Shown here one piece after another: positions 1 to 8,404 of a stretch of DNA of 64,000 bases (position 1 is the first letter of the stretch; the number at the start of each line of letters is the position of its first letter). Both the position numbers and the translations under genes were made by a program. Below the pieces are notes generated by a model. The model saw only the letters and a program-made list of their open reading frames with translations. It was not told where the DNA came from and made no database searches. Origin of the DNA: Pseudomonadota bacterium (GTDB lineage Bacteria; Pseudomonadota; Alphaproteobacteria; Acetobacterales; Acetobacteraceae); assembly GCA_021809435.1 (NCBI GenBank), contig JAKBAD010000002.1, positions 62,001 to 126,000 on the forward strand, in the 5' to 3' direction.

Positions 1-27
1 GGCGGCACCGCCGCCGCCCGGGTCGGG

Positions 28-1242
28 TTAGTTCACCAGCGGGCAGCCGCCATCGTTTTTCAGCGAAGGATACGCCACGTCGGCGGGAATGGTGGCAACC
101 ACTTTCGCCACGTCCCACTTCCCATCCTTGGGCTGCTGCACTTTCAACAGGTACATATCGTGCATCAGCAGGCCATCGGGGCGGATATAGCCGCCCTTGG
201 CGAAGAAATCGTTGATCTTCATCTTGCCCAGCTCGGCGCGCACGGCGTCGGGATTATCGGTCCCGGCGGCCTTCACCGCCTCGAGATACGCCATGGTCAG
301 CGAATAATCCGCCGCGCGGGTGAAGGTCGGGGCGGCGCCGTGGGTGTAAGCCTCATACTCAGCCTCCCATTTGCGCGAGGCCGGATCCATGTTCCAGTAC
401 CAGCCAACCGTAAATTCCAGCCCCTTGGCAACATCCGTGCCCAGCGCCTGCACATCGGCAATGTTCATCAACAGCCCGGCGAGCTGCTGGCCGCCACTGG
501 TGACGCCAAATTCATGCGCCTGCTTGATCGAGTTGACCGTATCCTCGCCGGCATTGGCCAGGCCAATAACCTGCGCCCCCGAAGATTGCGCCTGCAGGAT
601 ATAAGACGAGAAATCCGTGGTGCCGAGCGGCACGTCCGAAGCCCCGATGACCTTGCCGCCCAAGCGTGTCACCACCGCGGCCGTGCTGTTTTGCAGCGCG
701 TGGCCGAACGCATAGTCAGCGGTAATGAAATACCAGGTTTTGCCACCATTTTGCACCACCGCTGTGGCGGTGCCATTGGCCAGGGCGTTTGTATCATAGC
801 CGTAATGAATGCCGTAGGGCGTGCAATCCTTGCCGGTCAGCTCCGCCGCGGCCCCGCCCGTGGTCATGGTGATCACATGCTTCTCAGACGCCAGCTTTTG
901 CACTGCGATGGCAACGGCCGAATTGGTCAGATCGGCGATCATGTCGACGTGATCTTCATCAATCCACTGACGGGCAATCGCCGAGCCAACATCGGGCTTA
1001 TTCTGGTGGTCAGCCGAGATCACCACAATCGGCCGGCCCAGCACCTTGCCGCCAAAATCGCGAACCGCCATCTGCACCGCCTGCACGGCACCCTCGCCAC
1101 TGAAATCGCCCGAATAGACGCCCGACATATCGCCCAAAACGCCAATGGTGATGGGGGTATTCGCGGCCTGCTGGGCCATCGCCGCGCCCGCCGACAAACC
1201 AAACATCGCAACCGTCGCACCGAGATAGGTTTTAAACTTCAT
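28..1242 (-). CDS. ABC transporter substrate-binding protein (branched-chain amino acid/amide type)
   Basis: This 404-residue protein is probably the periplasmic receptor of an ABC importer of the leucine/amide-binding family. A Sec signal peptide ends in AMA near residue 23, and the mature part opens with PITIGVLGDMSGVYSG, typical of type 1 periplasmic binding proteins (Peripla_BP_6). The ATG at 1242 is chosen because GGGAGAAG lies just upstream and the signal peptide begins there; a longer in-frame start at 1317 would put 25 non-signal residues in front. Permease and ATPase genes are not inside the window but could lie beyond the left edge. The ligand cannot be read from sequence; the neighbouring acid-catabolism genes suggest an organic acid or amide. 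Confidence 0.88.
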   Translation of the reverse strand: MKFKTYLGATVAMFGLSAGAAMAQQAANTPITIGVLGDMSGVYSGDFSGEGAVQAVQMAVRDFGGKVLGRPIVVISADHQNKPDVGSAIARQWIDEDHVDMIADLTNSAVAIAVQKLASEKHVITMTTGGAAAELTGKDCTPYGIHYGYDTNALANGTATAVVQNGGKTWYFITADYAFGHALQNSTAAVVTRLGGKVIGASDVPLGTTDFSSYILQAQSSGAQVIGLANAGEDTVNSIKQAHEFGVTSGGQQLAGLLMNIADVQALGTDVAKGLEFTVGWYWNMDPASRKWEAEYEAYTHGAAPTFTRAADYSLTMAYLEAVKAAGTDNPDAVRAELGKMKINDFFAKGGYIRPDGLLMHDMYLLKVQQPKDGKWDVAKVVATIPADVAYPSLKNDGGCPLVN

Positions 1243-1255
1243 TATTCTTCTCCCT

Positions 1256-1283
1256 AAAAAGATCCCCGCTCTTCGTCGGGGAT
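1256..1283 (-). terminator. Terminator hairpin directly upstream of the substrate-binding protein gene
   Basis: On the minus strand a stem (ATCCCCG / CGGGGAT, 1262-1283) with an 8-base loop is followed by C and TTTTT (1256-1260), the form of an intrinsic terminator. It ends only about 13 bases before the ATG at 1242 and abuts the ribosome binding site. It can end transcripts from the GntR gene upstream, but any transcript of the binding-protein gene must start inside this 190-base gap and read through it, so attenuation is possible. Confidence 0.6.
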
Positions 1284-1431
1284 TCACGCCACAACTCTGA
1301 CCACTCCACCCAGTCACGCCAAGCCCTGCTCCACTATGGCGCGCGAACAGGCTGCATCCGCGGCCGCTTTTCGCTGTTCCGCTTTTTCACAGCCCCCGCG
1401 CGGGGTTAGCCCCTGGCCGCCTCTGTCACCC

Positions 1432-2208
1432 TCACCCCATACGCTGCCGGCGCAAATCAATCGGCGCGTTCAAATCAAATCCGGCCACTTCATAACCACG
1501 CCGAAAATCCCGGATATGGCGGCGCATCCAGAGCCGCGCCGCCTCGGCGTCGCGCTCCACCACAGCCTGGGCGATCATGCGGTGCGCCTTCAGCAAACGG
1601 TGCCGCGCCGCCGGCACCGCCTGATATAAATCGCGCGTGGCCGAGAACAGCAGCAACCCAAAGGGCGCCGTGGCCAAAACCAAAGCCGGATTAGAAGCGG
1701 CCCCGCTCAGCGTGGCATGAAACTCGACATCATGGCGGATGACCGCTTCATCATCCTCCAACGCGCCCTCCAGCCGGGCGACCAGATCGAGCAATGTCCG
1801 CGCCTCCGCCTCACTGGCCCGCTCGGCCGCCAATCCGGCCGCGAGGGGCTCAAGCTCGATCTGAATTTCCCACAAATGCTTGAAAGCGGTGCCTGTCAGC
1901 CCCAGCGCGCGGGCATTGGTCATGGCCACCACGGCCGGGTCGGGGGTGGCCACCTGCAAGCGCTTGGCGCCCACGCGGCGAATCAAACCGCTGACCTCCA
2001 GCGCGCGCAGACCTTCACGCAATGTCGGGCGGGTCACGCCAAGCGCCTCGGCCAAATCAGCCTCGATCGGCAGCAGCTCCCCCACCTTCAGGCGGCCAGC
2101 CACGATTTCGCCTTCAAGGATACGCGCCACCTGATCGTAGCCGTAAACTTTTTCAGCCCTCGGCAATACCGCTTCAGCCTTGTTCACCACTGTTTCCCCT
2201 TTGCCCAT
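1432..2208 (-). CDS. GntR family transcriptional regulator (FadR/FCD subfamily)
   Basis: This 258-residue protein has an N-terminal winged helix (residues about 20-85, with ADLAEALGVTRPTLREGLRA as the recognition segment) and a C-terminal all-helical FCD domain with spaced histidines (IRHDVEFHATLSG, later KAHRMIAQAV) that usually bind a metal and an organic acid effector. It is divergent from the SDR-ACAD-kinase-CoA transferase operon and upstream of the binding-protein gene, so it probably represses one or both. A GTG one codon upstream is an alternative start. A palindrome matching the FadR-type operator consensus lies in the divergent promoter region. Confidence 0.9.
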   Translation of the reverse strand: MGKGETVVNKAEAVLPRAEKVYGYDQVARILEGEIVAGRLKVGELLPIEADLAEALGVTRPTLREGLRALEVSGLIRRVGAKRLQVATPDPAVVAMTNARALGLTGTAFKHLWEIQIELEPLAAGLAAERASEAEARTLLDLVARLEGALEDDEAVIRHDVEFHATLSGAASNPALVLATAPFGLLLFSATRDLYQAVPAARHRLLKAHRMIAQAVVERDAEAARLWMRRHIRDFRRGYEVAGFDLNAPIDLRRQRMG

Positions 2209-2268
2209 CACGCTGACACAAAGTCACATAAAAAATCAAGTAGACTGACATAAAAAAATAGTGTTTGG

Positions 2269-2279
2269 TTGTCATACAA
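2269..2279. promoter_or_regulatory. Candidate GntR/FCD operator TTGTCATACAA
   Basis: TTGT-CAT-ACAA is a perfect interrupted palindrome matching the TNGTNNNACNA pattern known for FadR-subfamily GntR regulators. It lies in the 93-base gap between the divergent GntR gene and the SDR gene, 22 bases before the SDR start codon, where a bound repressor would block transcription of the catabolic operon. The surrounding stretch is AT-rich, as expected for a promoter. Confidence 0.5.
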
Positions 2280-2301
2280 TAAAACAGTGTCGCGAGGGTG
2301 C

Positions 2302-3048
2302 ATGAAACTCGAACTCCATGACCGCAGCGCGCTCATCACCGGGGCATCCGGCGGGCTTGGGCTGCATTTTGCTTCTGTTCTGGCGCAAGCCGGGGCGCGC
2401 GTAACGCTCGGGGCGCGGCGTCAGGCCGAGTTGACCGCCGCCGCCGGGCAATTGCGGGCTGCGGGACATGAGGTCGATACCCTCCCGCTCGATGTTTCGC
2501 GGGAAGCCGATATCGATGCCGCCTTCCAGGACCGCGTGTATGATATTGTGGTCAATAATGCCGGCATCACCGGCCAGGGCGCCGCGCTCGACATCCCCGC
2601 CGAAGACTGGGACCGCGTGATGACCACCAATTTACGCGGCAGCTTTCTGGTGGCTCAGCGCGCCGCGCGGGCCCTGCACGCAGCCAAGCGGGGCGGTGCC
2701 ATCATCAACATCGCCTCGATTCTGGGCCTGCGGGTCAGCGGCGCGGTGCTCGCCTACACCACCAGCAAGGCGGCCATCGTGCAAATGACCAAGGCCATGG
2801 CGCTTGAGTGGGCGCGCCATGGCATCCGCGTCAACGCGCTCTGCCCCGGATATATCGAAACCCCCCTCAACACCGCCTTCTTCGCCACCGAGGCGGGGCA
2901 AGCCCTGATCCGCCGCATCCCTCAGCGCCGCCTTGGCCGCGCCGAGGAGCTGGACGGGCCCTTGCTTCTGCTCGCCTCGGATGCCGGCAGCTACATCACC
3001 GGGGCCACGCTCGCCGTGGATGGCGGCCATCTCGTCTCAAGCCTCTGA
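2302..3048 (+). CDS. Short-chain dehydrogenase/reductase (SDR)
   Basis: This 248-residue classical SDR probably oxidises or reduces a hydroxy/keto substrate with NAD(P). The cofactor motif TGASGGLG is near residue 14, the NNAG motif follows in VVNNAGITG, and the catalytic YTTSK (Y-x3-K) is in the C-terminal half, followed by PGYIETPLN. The ATG at 2302 is preferred over one at 2269 because GAGGG precedes it and the fold starts there. It is the first gene of a rightward operon with an acyl-CoA dehydrogenase, an APH-like kinase and a CoA-transferase, so a 3- or 4-hydroxyacyl substrate is plausible; that is inference. Confidence 0.92.
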   Translation: MKLELHDRSALITGASGGLGLHFASVLAQAGARVTLGARRQAELTAAAGQLRAAGHEVDTLPLDVSREADIDAAFQDRVYDIVVNNAGITGQGAALDIPAEDWDRVMTTNLRGSFLVAQRAARALHAAKRGGAIINIASILGLRVSGAVLAYTTSKAAIVQMTKAMALEWARHGIRVNALCPGYIETPLNTAFFATEAGQALIRRIPQRRLGRAEELDGPLLLLASDAGSYITGATLAVDGGHLVSSL

Positions 3049-3056
3049 GGATCATC

Positions 3057-4268
3057 ATGGATTTCACCATTTCTCCCGCCCTCGATCAGTTGCGCCGCCA
3101 AATCGCCGCGTTCGTCGAGGAGCGGCTGCTGCCCCTCGAACGAGACCCCGCCAGCTATGACGCGCACGAAAACATCGCCGAGCCGCTGTTGGCGCGCCTG
3201 CGGGCCGAGGCGCGGGCGGCCGGGCTGTGGTGCCTGCAACTGCCCGAGTCCCGGGGCGGGCGCGGGGTGGGCCTGCTTGGCATGGCGGTTTGTTATGAGG
3301 AGATGAACCGCTCGATCTTCGGCCCCGTGGTGTTCAACTCAGCCGCCCCCGATGACGGCAACATGATGGTGCTGAACAAGCTGGGCAGCGAAGCCCAGAA
3401 GGAACGCTGGCTCGACCCCATTGCCCGCGGCGAGGTTCGCTCCGCCTTCGCCATGACCGAACCTCATCCTGGTGGCGGCTCCGACCCCGCCATGATCAGC
3501 ACCATGGCCCAGCGGGTGGGCGACCGCTACGTGGTCACGGGCCGCAAATGGTTCATCACCGGCGCGGGCGTCGCCAAGCATTTCATTCTGGTGGCGCGCA
3601 CCGCCGAGGGGGCCAAGAATGCCCACACCGCCCTGCTCTTTCACGCCGACCAGCCCGGCTGGCGCATCGAGCGGCGTATCCCGATCATGGGCCCCGAGGA
3701 ACATGGCGGTCATTGCGAACTGGTTTTCGAGGGGCTGGAAATTCCCGCCGAGAACGTGCTGCTGGCCGAGGGCAAGGGGATGCGGGTCACCCAAACGCGC
3801 CTCGCCCCGGCGCGGCTCACCCACTGCATGCGCTGGCTGGGGCTGGCCAAGCGCTGCGTTGAGATCGCCACCGACTACGCCGCCCGGCGCGAGGGGTTTG
3901 GCGTGCGTCTGGCGGATCGCGAAAGCGTCCAGCTGATGCTGGGCGATCTGGCCATGCGCATCGAGGTCGGGCGCCTGCTCGTGGCCAAGGCCGCCTGGGC
4001 GCTCGATCGCGGCGAGCGTGCCCAGTCCGAGATCTCCATGGCCAAGATCCAGGTGGCCAATGTGCTGCACGATGCCGCCGACCGGGCCATTCAAATCAAC
4101 GGCGCGCGCGGCTATTCCAAGGATACGGCGCTCGAATGGATCTATCGCTACGCCCGCCAGGCGCGGCTGGTGGATGGCGCCGACGAGGTGCATCGCATGC
4201 TGATCAACCGCCATCTGAGCACTGAGGGCCGGAGCTTCTGGTCCTGGCCGGTGGGAGGCGCCGCATGA
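3057..4268 (+). CDS. Acyl-CoA dehydrogenase, ACAD10/11-like
   Basis: This 403-residue flavoprotein has the acyl-CoA dehydrogenase layout: helical N-terminus, FAD-contacting FAMTEPHPGGGSDPA, beta domain, and C-terminal helices with ARGYSKDTALEW. Near residues 372-379 it carries VDGADEVH where ordinary members have a YEGT-type segment with the catalytic glutamate; an equivalent DGxDEVH segment is typical of the ACAD10/11 branch that pairs with APH-like kinases. The ATG at 3057 follows GAGG at the SDR stop; much longer frames upstream overlap the SDR gene and are rejected. The next gene overlaps its stop codon (ATGA), so the two are translationally coupled. Confidence 0.92.
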   Translation: MDFTISPALDQLRRQIAAFVEERLLPLERDPASYDAHENIAEPLLARLRAEARAAGLWCLQLPESRGGRGVGLLGMAVCYEEMNRSIFGPVVFNSAAPDDGNMMVLNKLGSEAQKERWLDPIARGEVRSAFAMTEPHPGGGSDPAMISTMAQRVGDRYVVTGRKWFITGAGVAKHFILVARTAEGAKNAHTALLFHADQPGWRIERRIPIMGPEEHGGHCELVFEGLEIPAENVLLAEGKGMRVTQTRLAPARLTHCMRWLGLAKRCVEIATDYAARREGFGVRLADRESVQLMLGDLAMRIEVGRLLVAKAAWALDRGERAQSEISMAKIQVANVLHDAADRAIQINGARGYSKDTALEWIYRYARQARLVDGADEVHRMLINRHLSTEGRSFWSWPVGGAA

Positions 4269-5281
4269 CACCAGCATGGCAGCCGCGCCTGGCGCAATGG
4301 ATGGCCGGGCAGCTCGGCTTGTCCGGCCCGCTGACCCTCGAGCCGATCGCGGGCGGCCAGTCGAACCCCACTTATTTCGCCACCATGGGGGGCGCGGAAT
4401 TTGTGCTGCGCAAACAGCCCGCCGGGCCGCTGCTCAAGGGGGCCCATGCCATCGACCGCGAATTCCAGGTGCAAACGGCGCTGGCCGCAACCCCCGTTCC
4501 CGTGCCGCGCATGGTGGCGTTTTGTGCCGATTCCGGCATCATCGGCACCCCCTTCTACCTCATGCAGCGTGTCGCCGGGCGGGTATGGCATCAAACCACC
4601 CTGCCCGGCGTCAGCCCAGATGAGCGGCGCCAGATGTACCTGGCCGTGGCGCGCACCATGGCGGCCATGCATGCCGTCGACCCCGCCGCCGTTGGCCTTG
4701 GCACCTATGGCCGCCCCGGCAATTACTTTGCCCGCCAAGTGGCGCGCTGGGGGCGCCAATGGGCCGAGGCCCTGAACAAAGGCATCCCCGAACTCGATGA
4801 GCTTCATGCCTGGCTGCTGGCCCATATGCCCGAAGATGACGGGCTCAGCGCCATCGCTCATGGTGATTTTCGCATCGGCAATATTCTCTTCGCCCCCGAT
4901 AAACCCGCCGTGGCGGCGGTGCTGGATTGGGAGCTTTCCACCCTTGGCCACCCGCTGGCCGATCTGGGGTTTTTCTGCCTGTGCTGGCGCAGCCGGGCGG
5001 ATGAATATGGCGGCCTCGCCGACACCAACTGGGCGGCGCTGGGCATTCCCTCGAAAGCTGAATTCCTGGCGGCCTACCATGCCCACGCGGCGCATGGCGC
5101 CCGCTTGCGGCCCTTCCACGAAGCCTTCGCCCTGTTCCGCTTCGCCATTATCTTCGTTGGCATCGCCGACCGCGCGCTCCAGGGCAACGCCGCCGGCAAC
5201 GCGGCGGCCGATGCCATGCGCCTCGCCCGCGCCTTTGCCCGCCACGGGCTCACGGCGGCGCTGGAGGGCGCGACAGTTTAA
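4265..5281 (+). CDS. Phosphotransferase of the APH/choline-kinase superfamily (ACAD10/11 kinase-like)
   Basis: This 338-residue kinase-fold protein has the catalytic loop HGDFRIGN (H199-N206, D201 as base) and the metal-binding DWE (D221-E223). In ACAD10/11 proteins and the bacterial Lva pathway such a kinase phosphorylates a 4-hydroxyacyl-CoA, and the partner acyl-CoA dehydrogenase-like enzyme then eliminates phosphate. Its start overlaps the stop of exactly such a dehydrogenase by four bases, which supports that role rather than antibiotic resistance. The substrate chain length is unknown. Confidence 0.85.
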   Translation: MTPAWQPRLAQWMAGQLGLSGPLTLEPIAGGQSNPTYFATMGGAEFVLRKQPAGPLLKGAHAIDREFQVQTALAATPVPVPRMVAFCADSGIIGTPFYLMQRVAGRVWHQTTLPGVSPDERRQMYLAVARTMAAMHAVDPAAVGLGTYGRPGNYFARQVARWGRQWAEALNKGIPELDELHAWLLAHMPEDDGLSAIAHGDFRIGNILFAPDKPAVAAVLDWELSTLGHPLADLGFFCLCWRSRADEYGGLADTNWAALGIPSKAEFLAAYHAHAAHGARLRPFHEAFALFRFAIIFVGIADRALQGNAAGNAAADAMRLARAFARHGLTAALEGATV

Positions 5282-5367
5282 ACCACAACCCCATATCCAG
5301 CGCGCCGGGCCGCCACGGCGGTCACCCCCTCGGGGCGCTGATGTTCGTGCGACGGGAGGAGATATAA

Positions 5368-6063
5368 ATGAACAAAATCTACGAAACGCCAGACGCGGCG
5401 CTCGATGGTCTGCTGCATGACGGCATGCTCATCGCCGCCGGTGGCTTTGGCTTGTGCGGCATCCCCGAACTGCTGATCGAGGCTATACGCCGCGCGGGCA
5501 CCAAAGACCTGACATTTGCCTCCAATAACGCCGGGGTGGATGATTTCGGCCTCGGCCGGCTGCTGCAAACCCGCCAAATCCGCCGCATGATTTCCTCCTA
5601 TGTCGGGGAAAACGCTGAATTCATGCGTCAATATCTGGCGGGAGAGCTTGAGGTCGAGTTCACCCCCCAGGGCACGCTGGCCGAGCGTATGCGCGCGGGC
5701 GGCTCCGGCATTCCGGGGTTCTACACCCGCACCGGGGTTGGCACGAGCGTGGCCGAGGGCAAGGAGCACAAAATCTTCAAAGGCAAACCCTACATCCTCG
5801 AAACCGCCATCGATGCCGAGCTGTCCATCGTCAAGGCCTGGAAGGCCGACACCACCGGCAATCTGATCTTTCGCAAGACCGCGCGGAACTTCAACGTGCC
5901 CGCCGCCATGTGCGGGGCCGTCTGCGTGGCCGAGGTTGAGGAGATCGTGCCCGCCGGCAGCCTCGACCCCGACCATGTTCACCTGCCCGGCATTTATGTG
6001 CACCGTGTCATCGCCGGCCAGCACGAGAAACGCATCGAACAACGCACCACGAGGAAGCACTGA
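5368..6063 (+). CDS. 3-oxoacid CoA-transferase subunit A
   Basis: This 231-residue protein is the alpha subunit of a family I CoA-transferase, moving CoA between succinyl-CoA or acetyl-CoA and a 3-oxoacid such as acetoacetate. [13 protein letters not shown] near the N-terminus and [14 protein letters not shown] in the middle are family signatures. GGGAGGAG sits 6-8 bases before the ATG. The beta subunit follows after three bases, so the pair forms a heterodimer. In this operon it would activate or recover the acid produced by the SDR/ACAD/kinase enzymes. Confidence 0.93.
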   Translation: MNKIYETPDAALDGLLHDGMLIAAGGFGLCGIPELLIEAIRRAGTKDLTFASNNAGVDDFGLGRLLQTRQIRRMISSYVGENAEFMRQYLAGELEVEFTPQGTLAERMRAGGSGIPGFYTRTGVGTSVAEGKEHKIFKGKPYILETAIDAELSIVKAWKADTTGNLIFRKTARNFNVPAAMCGAVCVAEVEEIVPAGSLDPDHVHLPGIYVHRVIAGQHEKRIEQRTTRKH

Positions 6064-6066
6064 GCC

Positions 6067-6696
6067 ATGCCCTGGACACGCGAAACCATGGCCGCCCGCG
6101 CGGCACGGGAACTCTCCGACGGCATGTACGTCAATCTCGGAATCGGGATTCCCACGCTCGTCTCCAACTACATCCCCGCTGGCATGACCATCACCTTGCA
6201 ATCCGAAAACGGGCTTTTGGGCATTGGCCCCTTCCCGACCGAGGCCGAGGTCGACGCTGATCTGATCAATGCCGGCAAGCAAACCGTGACCGCCCTGCCC
6301 CATGCCGCTTATGTCGACAGCACCTCCGCCTTCGCCATGATCCGCGGCGGCAAGATCAACCTGGCCATTCTGGGCGCGATGGAGGTCTCGCAAACCGGCG
6401 ACCTGGCCAACTGGATGGTGCCGGGCAAACTCGTGAAGGGCATGGGCGGCGCCATGGATCTCGTGGCGGGGGTTTCGCGCATTGTGGTGGTTATGGAGCA
6501 TTGCAACAAAGCGGGGCAAAGCAAGCTTCTGCGGCGCTGCACATTGCCGCTCACCGGCGCTGGCGTCGTGAACCGCATCATCACCGATCTTGGTGTCTTC
6601 GATGTGGTCGAGGGCGGGTTGCGCCTCATCGAAACAGCGCCCGGCGTCAGCGAGGCTGAAATCCGCGCCGCCACCGAGGCCCATATCGTCGGCTGA
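6067..6696 (+). CDS. 3-oxoacid CoA-transferase subunit B
   Basis: This 209-residue beta subunit carries the active-site glutamate in [11 protein letters not shown] (E47), which forms the glutamyl-CoA thioester, preceded by [10 protein letters not shown]. The length is normal for SCOT-type beta subunits. It lies three bases after the alpha subunit gene and is the last gene of the operon; the next gene, a permease, follows after about 160 bases and probably has its own promoter. Confidence 0.93.
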   Translation: MPWTRETMAARAARELSDGMYVNLGIGIPTLVSNYIPAGMTITLQSENGLLGIGPFPTEAEVDADLINAGKQTVTALPHAAYVDSTSAFAMIRGGKINLAILGAMEVSQTGDLANWMVPGKLVKGMGGAMDLVAGVSRIVVVMEHCNKAGQSKLLRRCTLPLTGAGVVNRIITDLGVFDVVEGGLRLIETAPGVSEAEIRAATEAHIVG

Positions 6697-6760
6697 CCTC
6701 CTCGGCCGCCCGCGCCGTCCCCCTGCCCGCCCAGGCGCCGCCGGGCGGGCATCACTTTGG

Positions 6761-6775
6761 CAAACATCAAACTAA
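6761..6775 (+). promoter_or_regulatory. Shared motif CAAACATCAAACTAA, permease promoter copy
   Basis: This 15-base motif lies 81 bases before the NCS1 permease start and recurs with one mismatch at 9388-9402, 75 bases before the ureohydrolase start. The equal position, the same orientation and the LysR gene between them suggest a common activator site. The match was found by eye. Confidence 0.45.
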
Positions 6776-6855
6776 TCGCCATGCCTGCGTTATGTTTGCC
6801 TGTCGGGCACGGGTGTTATGCGTGGTTATCAAATATAAATATGTCCGGAGGAGAC

Positions 6856-8307
6856 ATGGTAACTCTCGCTGATACCGAAGCCCAGGGCGTTCGCAACGGC
6901 CCCAGCCTTGGCATCGAAACCCGCTCGATCGATTACGTGCCCCAGACCGAGCGGCATGGCAAAGTCTCGGCCCAGGGGCCGTTCTGGTTTCTAGGCAATT
7001 TCCAATTCTTCACCATCGCCATCGGCTTTATCGGTCCGGGCATGGGGTTGGGGCTGGGCGCCACGGCGCTGGCCTCGGCGCTGGGCATTTTGTTTGGCAC
7101 GCTGTTCATGGCGTTTCACGCCAGCCAAGGCCCCGATCTGGGCTTGCCGCAAATGATCCAGTCACGCGCCCAGTTCGGCTATCGCGGGGTGATTTTGCCG
7201 CTGATCGGCACATTATTCACCTTTGCCGGCTTCAATGTGGTCGATACGGTGCTCATCTCCCAGGGGCTCAATCATTTATTCGGCTGGGGCATTCCGGCCG
7301 TTGCCGTGGGGCTGGGCATTATCGCCGCCATCATCGCCATTTTCGGGCATGACTGGCTGCATATCATTTTCCGCGTGCTGTTCTGGATCAGCCTGCCGCT
7401 TTACCTCATCATCACGGCGGCCATCATGCTGGGCAAAATCACACCAGAGGCCGCCGCCCACACCAGCTTCACCTGGGTGGCCTTCGCCGCGCAGTTCGCC
7501 GCCTGCGCCAGCTATAACATCACCTACGCGCCTTATGTCTCAGACTACACACGCTACCTGCCCGGCGGCCAAGGGCGCAGCGCGCTGGTGTGGAATGTGT
7601 ATATCGGCGCCTCGGCCTCGGCGATCTGGCTGACCATTCTGGGCGCCTGGCTGGCAACTTATTTCGGCGCGTCCGATGGCATGGTCGCCACCAACGCCGC
7701 CGGCAATGCGGTGCTGCCGCATCTGGGCACGCTCACCGTGCTGGTTTCGGTGGCCGCGCTCACCGCCACCATGGGGCTCAACGCCTATTCAGGCATGCTC
7801 ACGCTCATCACCGGGCTTGATTGTTTCCTCAACATTCCCTTCTCGCGCGCGGTGCGGGTTCTGGGTGTGCTGGCCCTGGCGGTCATCTGGCTGGCCGTGT
7901 CGCTGCCGCTCAACGCCAACGCCATCAACGCGCTCTACGACGCGCTCTCCGTCATGCTCTATCTGCTCGTGCCATGGACGGCCGTGAACCTGATGGATTA
8001 TTTCTTCGTTCGCAAAGGCCATTACGCGATCAAGGATTTTTTTACGGCTGGAGGCATATATGGCGCCTGGGGCTGGCGCGGCTTGGCGGCCTATCTCATC
8101 GGCTTTGCCGCCAGCGTGCCGTTTTTCAACCTCGCTGGCGTGTTTGAAGGGCCCATTGCCCATATGCTGGGCGATGTCGATATCTCCTGGGCGCCTGGCC
8201 TACTGGTGTCGGGGCTGGCTTATTACCTCATCACCCGCTCGCTCGACCTCAGCGCCGAACGCCCCGCCATCATTGCCAGCGACGAGGCCTTTGGTCTCAA
8301 GCTCTAA
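6856..8307 (+). CDS. NCS1 family nucleobase/cation symporter (cytosine/purine permease type)
   Basis: This 483-residue membrane protein has about 12 hydrophobic segments and the NCS1 hallmarks GFIGPGMGLGLGATALASAL and SQGPDLGLPQMIQSRAQFG. NCS1 carriers import nucleobases, hydantoins, allantoin or related nitrogen compounds with a cation. The ATG at 6856 is chosen because GGAGGA precedes it by five bases; Met codons at 6757 and 6841 lack this. It stands alone with a strong terminator behind it and shares a promoter motif with the agmatinase-like gene downstream, which suggests that a guanidino or ureido compound is the cargo. It is distinct from the second NCS1 gene at 17776. Confidence 0.9.
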   Translation: MVTLADTEAQGVRNGPSLGIETRSIDYVPQTERHGKVSAQGPFWFLGNFQFFTIAIGFIGPGMGLGLGATALASALGILFGTLFMAFHASQGPDLGLPQMIQSRAQFGYRGVILPLIGTLFTFAGFNVVDTVLISQGLNHLFGWGIPAVAVGLGIIAAIIAIFGHDWLHIIFRVLFWISLPLYLIITAAIMLGKITPEAAAHTSFTWVAFAAQFAACASYNITYAPYVSDYTRYLPGGQGRSALVWNVYIGASASAIWLTILGAWLATYFGASDGMVATNAAGNAVLPHLGTLTVLVSVAALTATMGLNAYSGMLTLITGLDCFLNIPFSRAVRVLGVLALAVIWLAVSLPLNANAINALYDALSVMLYLLVPWTAVNLMDYFFVRKGHYAIKDFFTAGGIYGAWGWRGLAAYLIGFAASVPFFNLAGVFEGPIAHMLGDVDISWAPGLLVSGLAYYLITRSLDLSAERPAIIASDEAFGLKL

Positions 8308-8371
8308 CCCCCTCACACCCCGCACAACCGTGCCAACTTCTCGCTGAATTGAGCCAATTCGATGGTGAGCA

Positions 8372-8400
8372 CGCCCCTCCGCGCTGGAGGGGCGTTTTTT
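8372..8400 (+). terminator. Intrinsic terminator after the NCS1 permease
   Basis: A perfect 9-bp stem (CGCCCCTCC / GGAGGGGCG) with loop GCGCT is followed by six T residues. It lies 65 bases after the permease stop and just before the 3' end of the convergent LysR gene. Confidence 0.9.
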
Positions 8401-8404
8401 CTTG

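Noticed and set aside
2808-3056. Upstream extension of the acyl-CoA dehydrogenase reading frame
   Set aside because: It overlaps the SDR gene; the ATG at 3057 has GAGG and starts the conserved N-terminus.
4265-5281. Aminoglycoside resistance kinase
   Set aside because: The APH fold is shared, but coupling to an ACAD10/11-like dehydrogenase argues for acyl-CoA metabolism.
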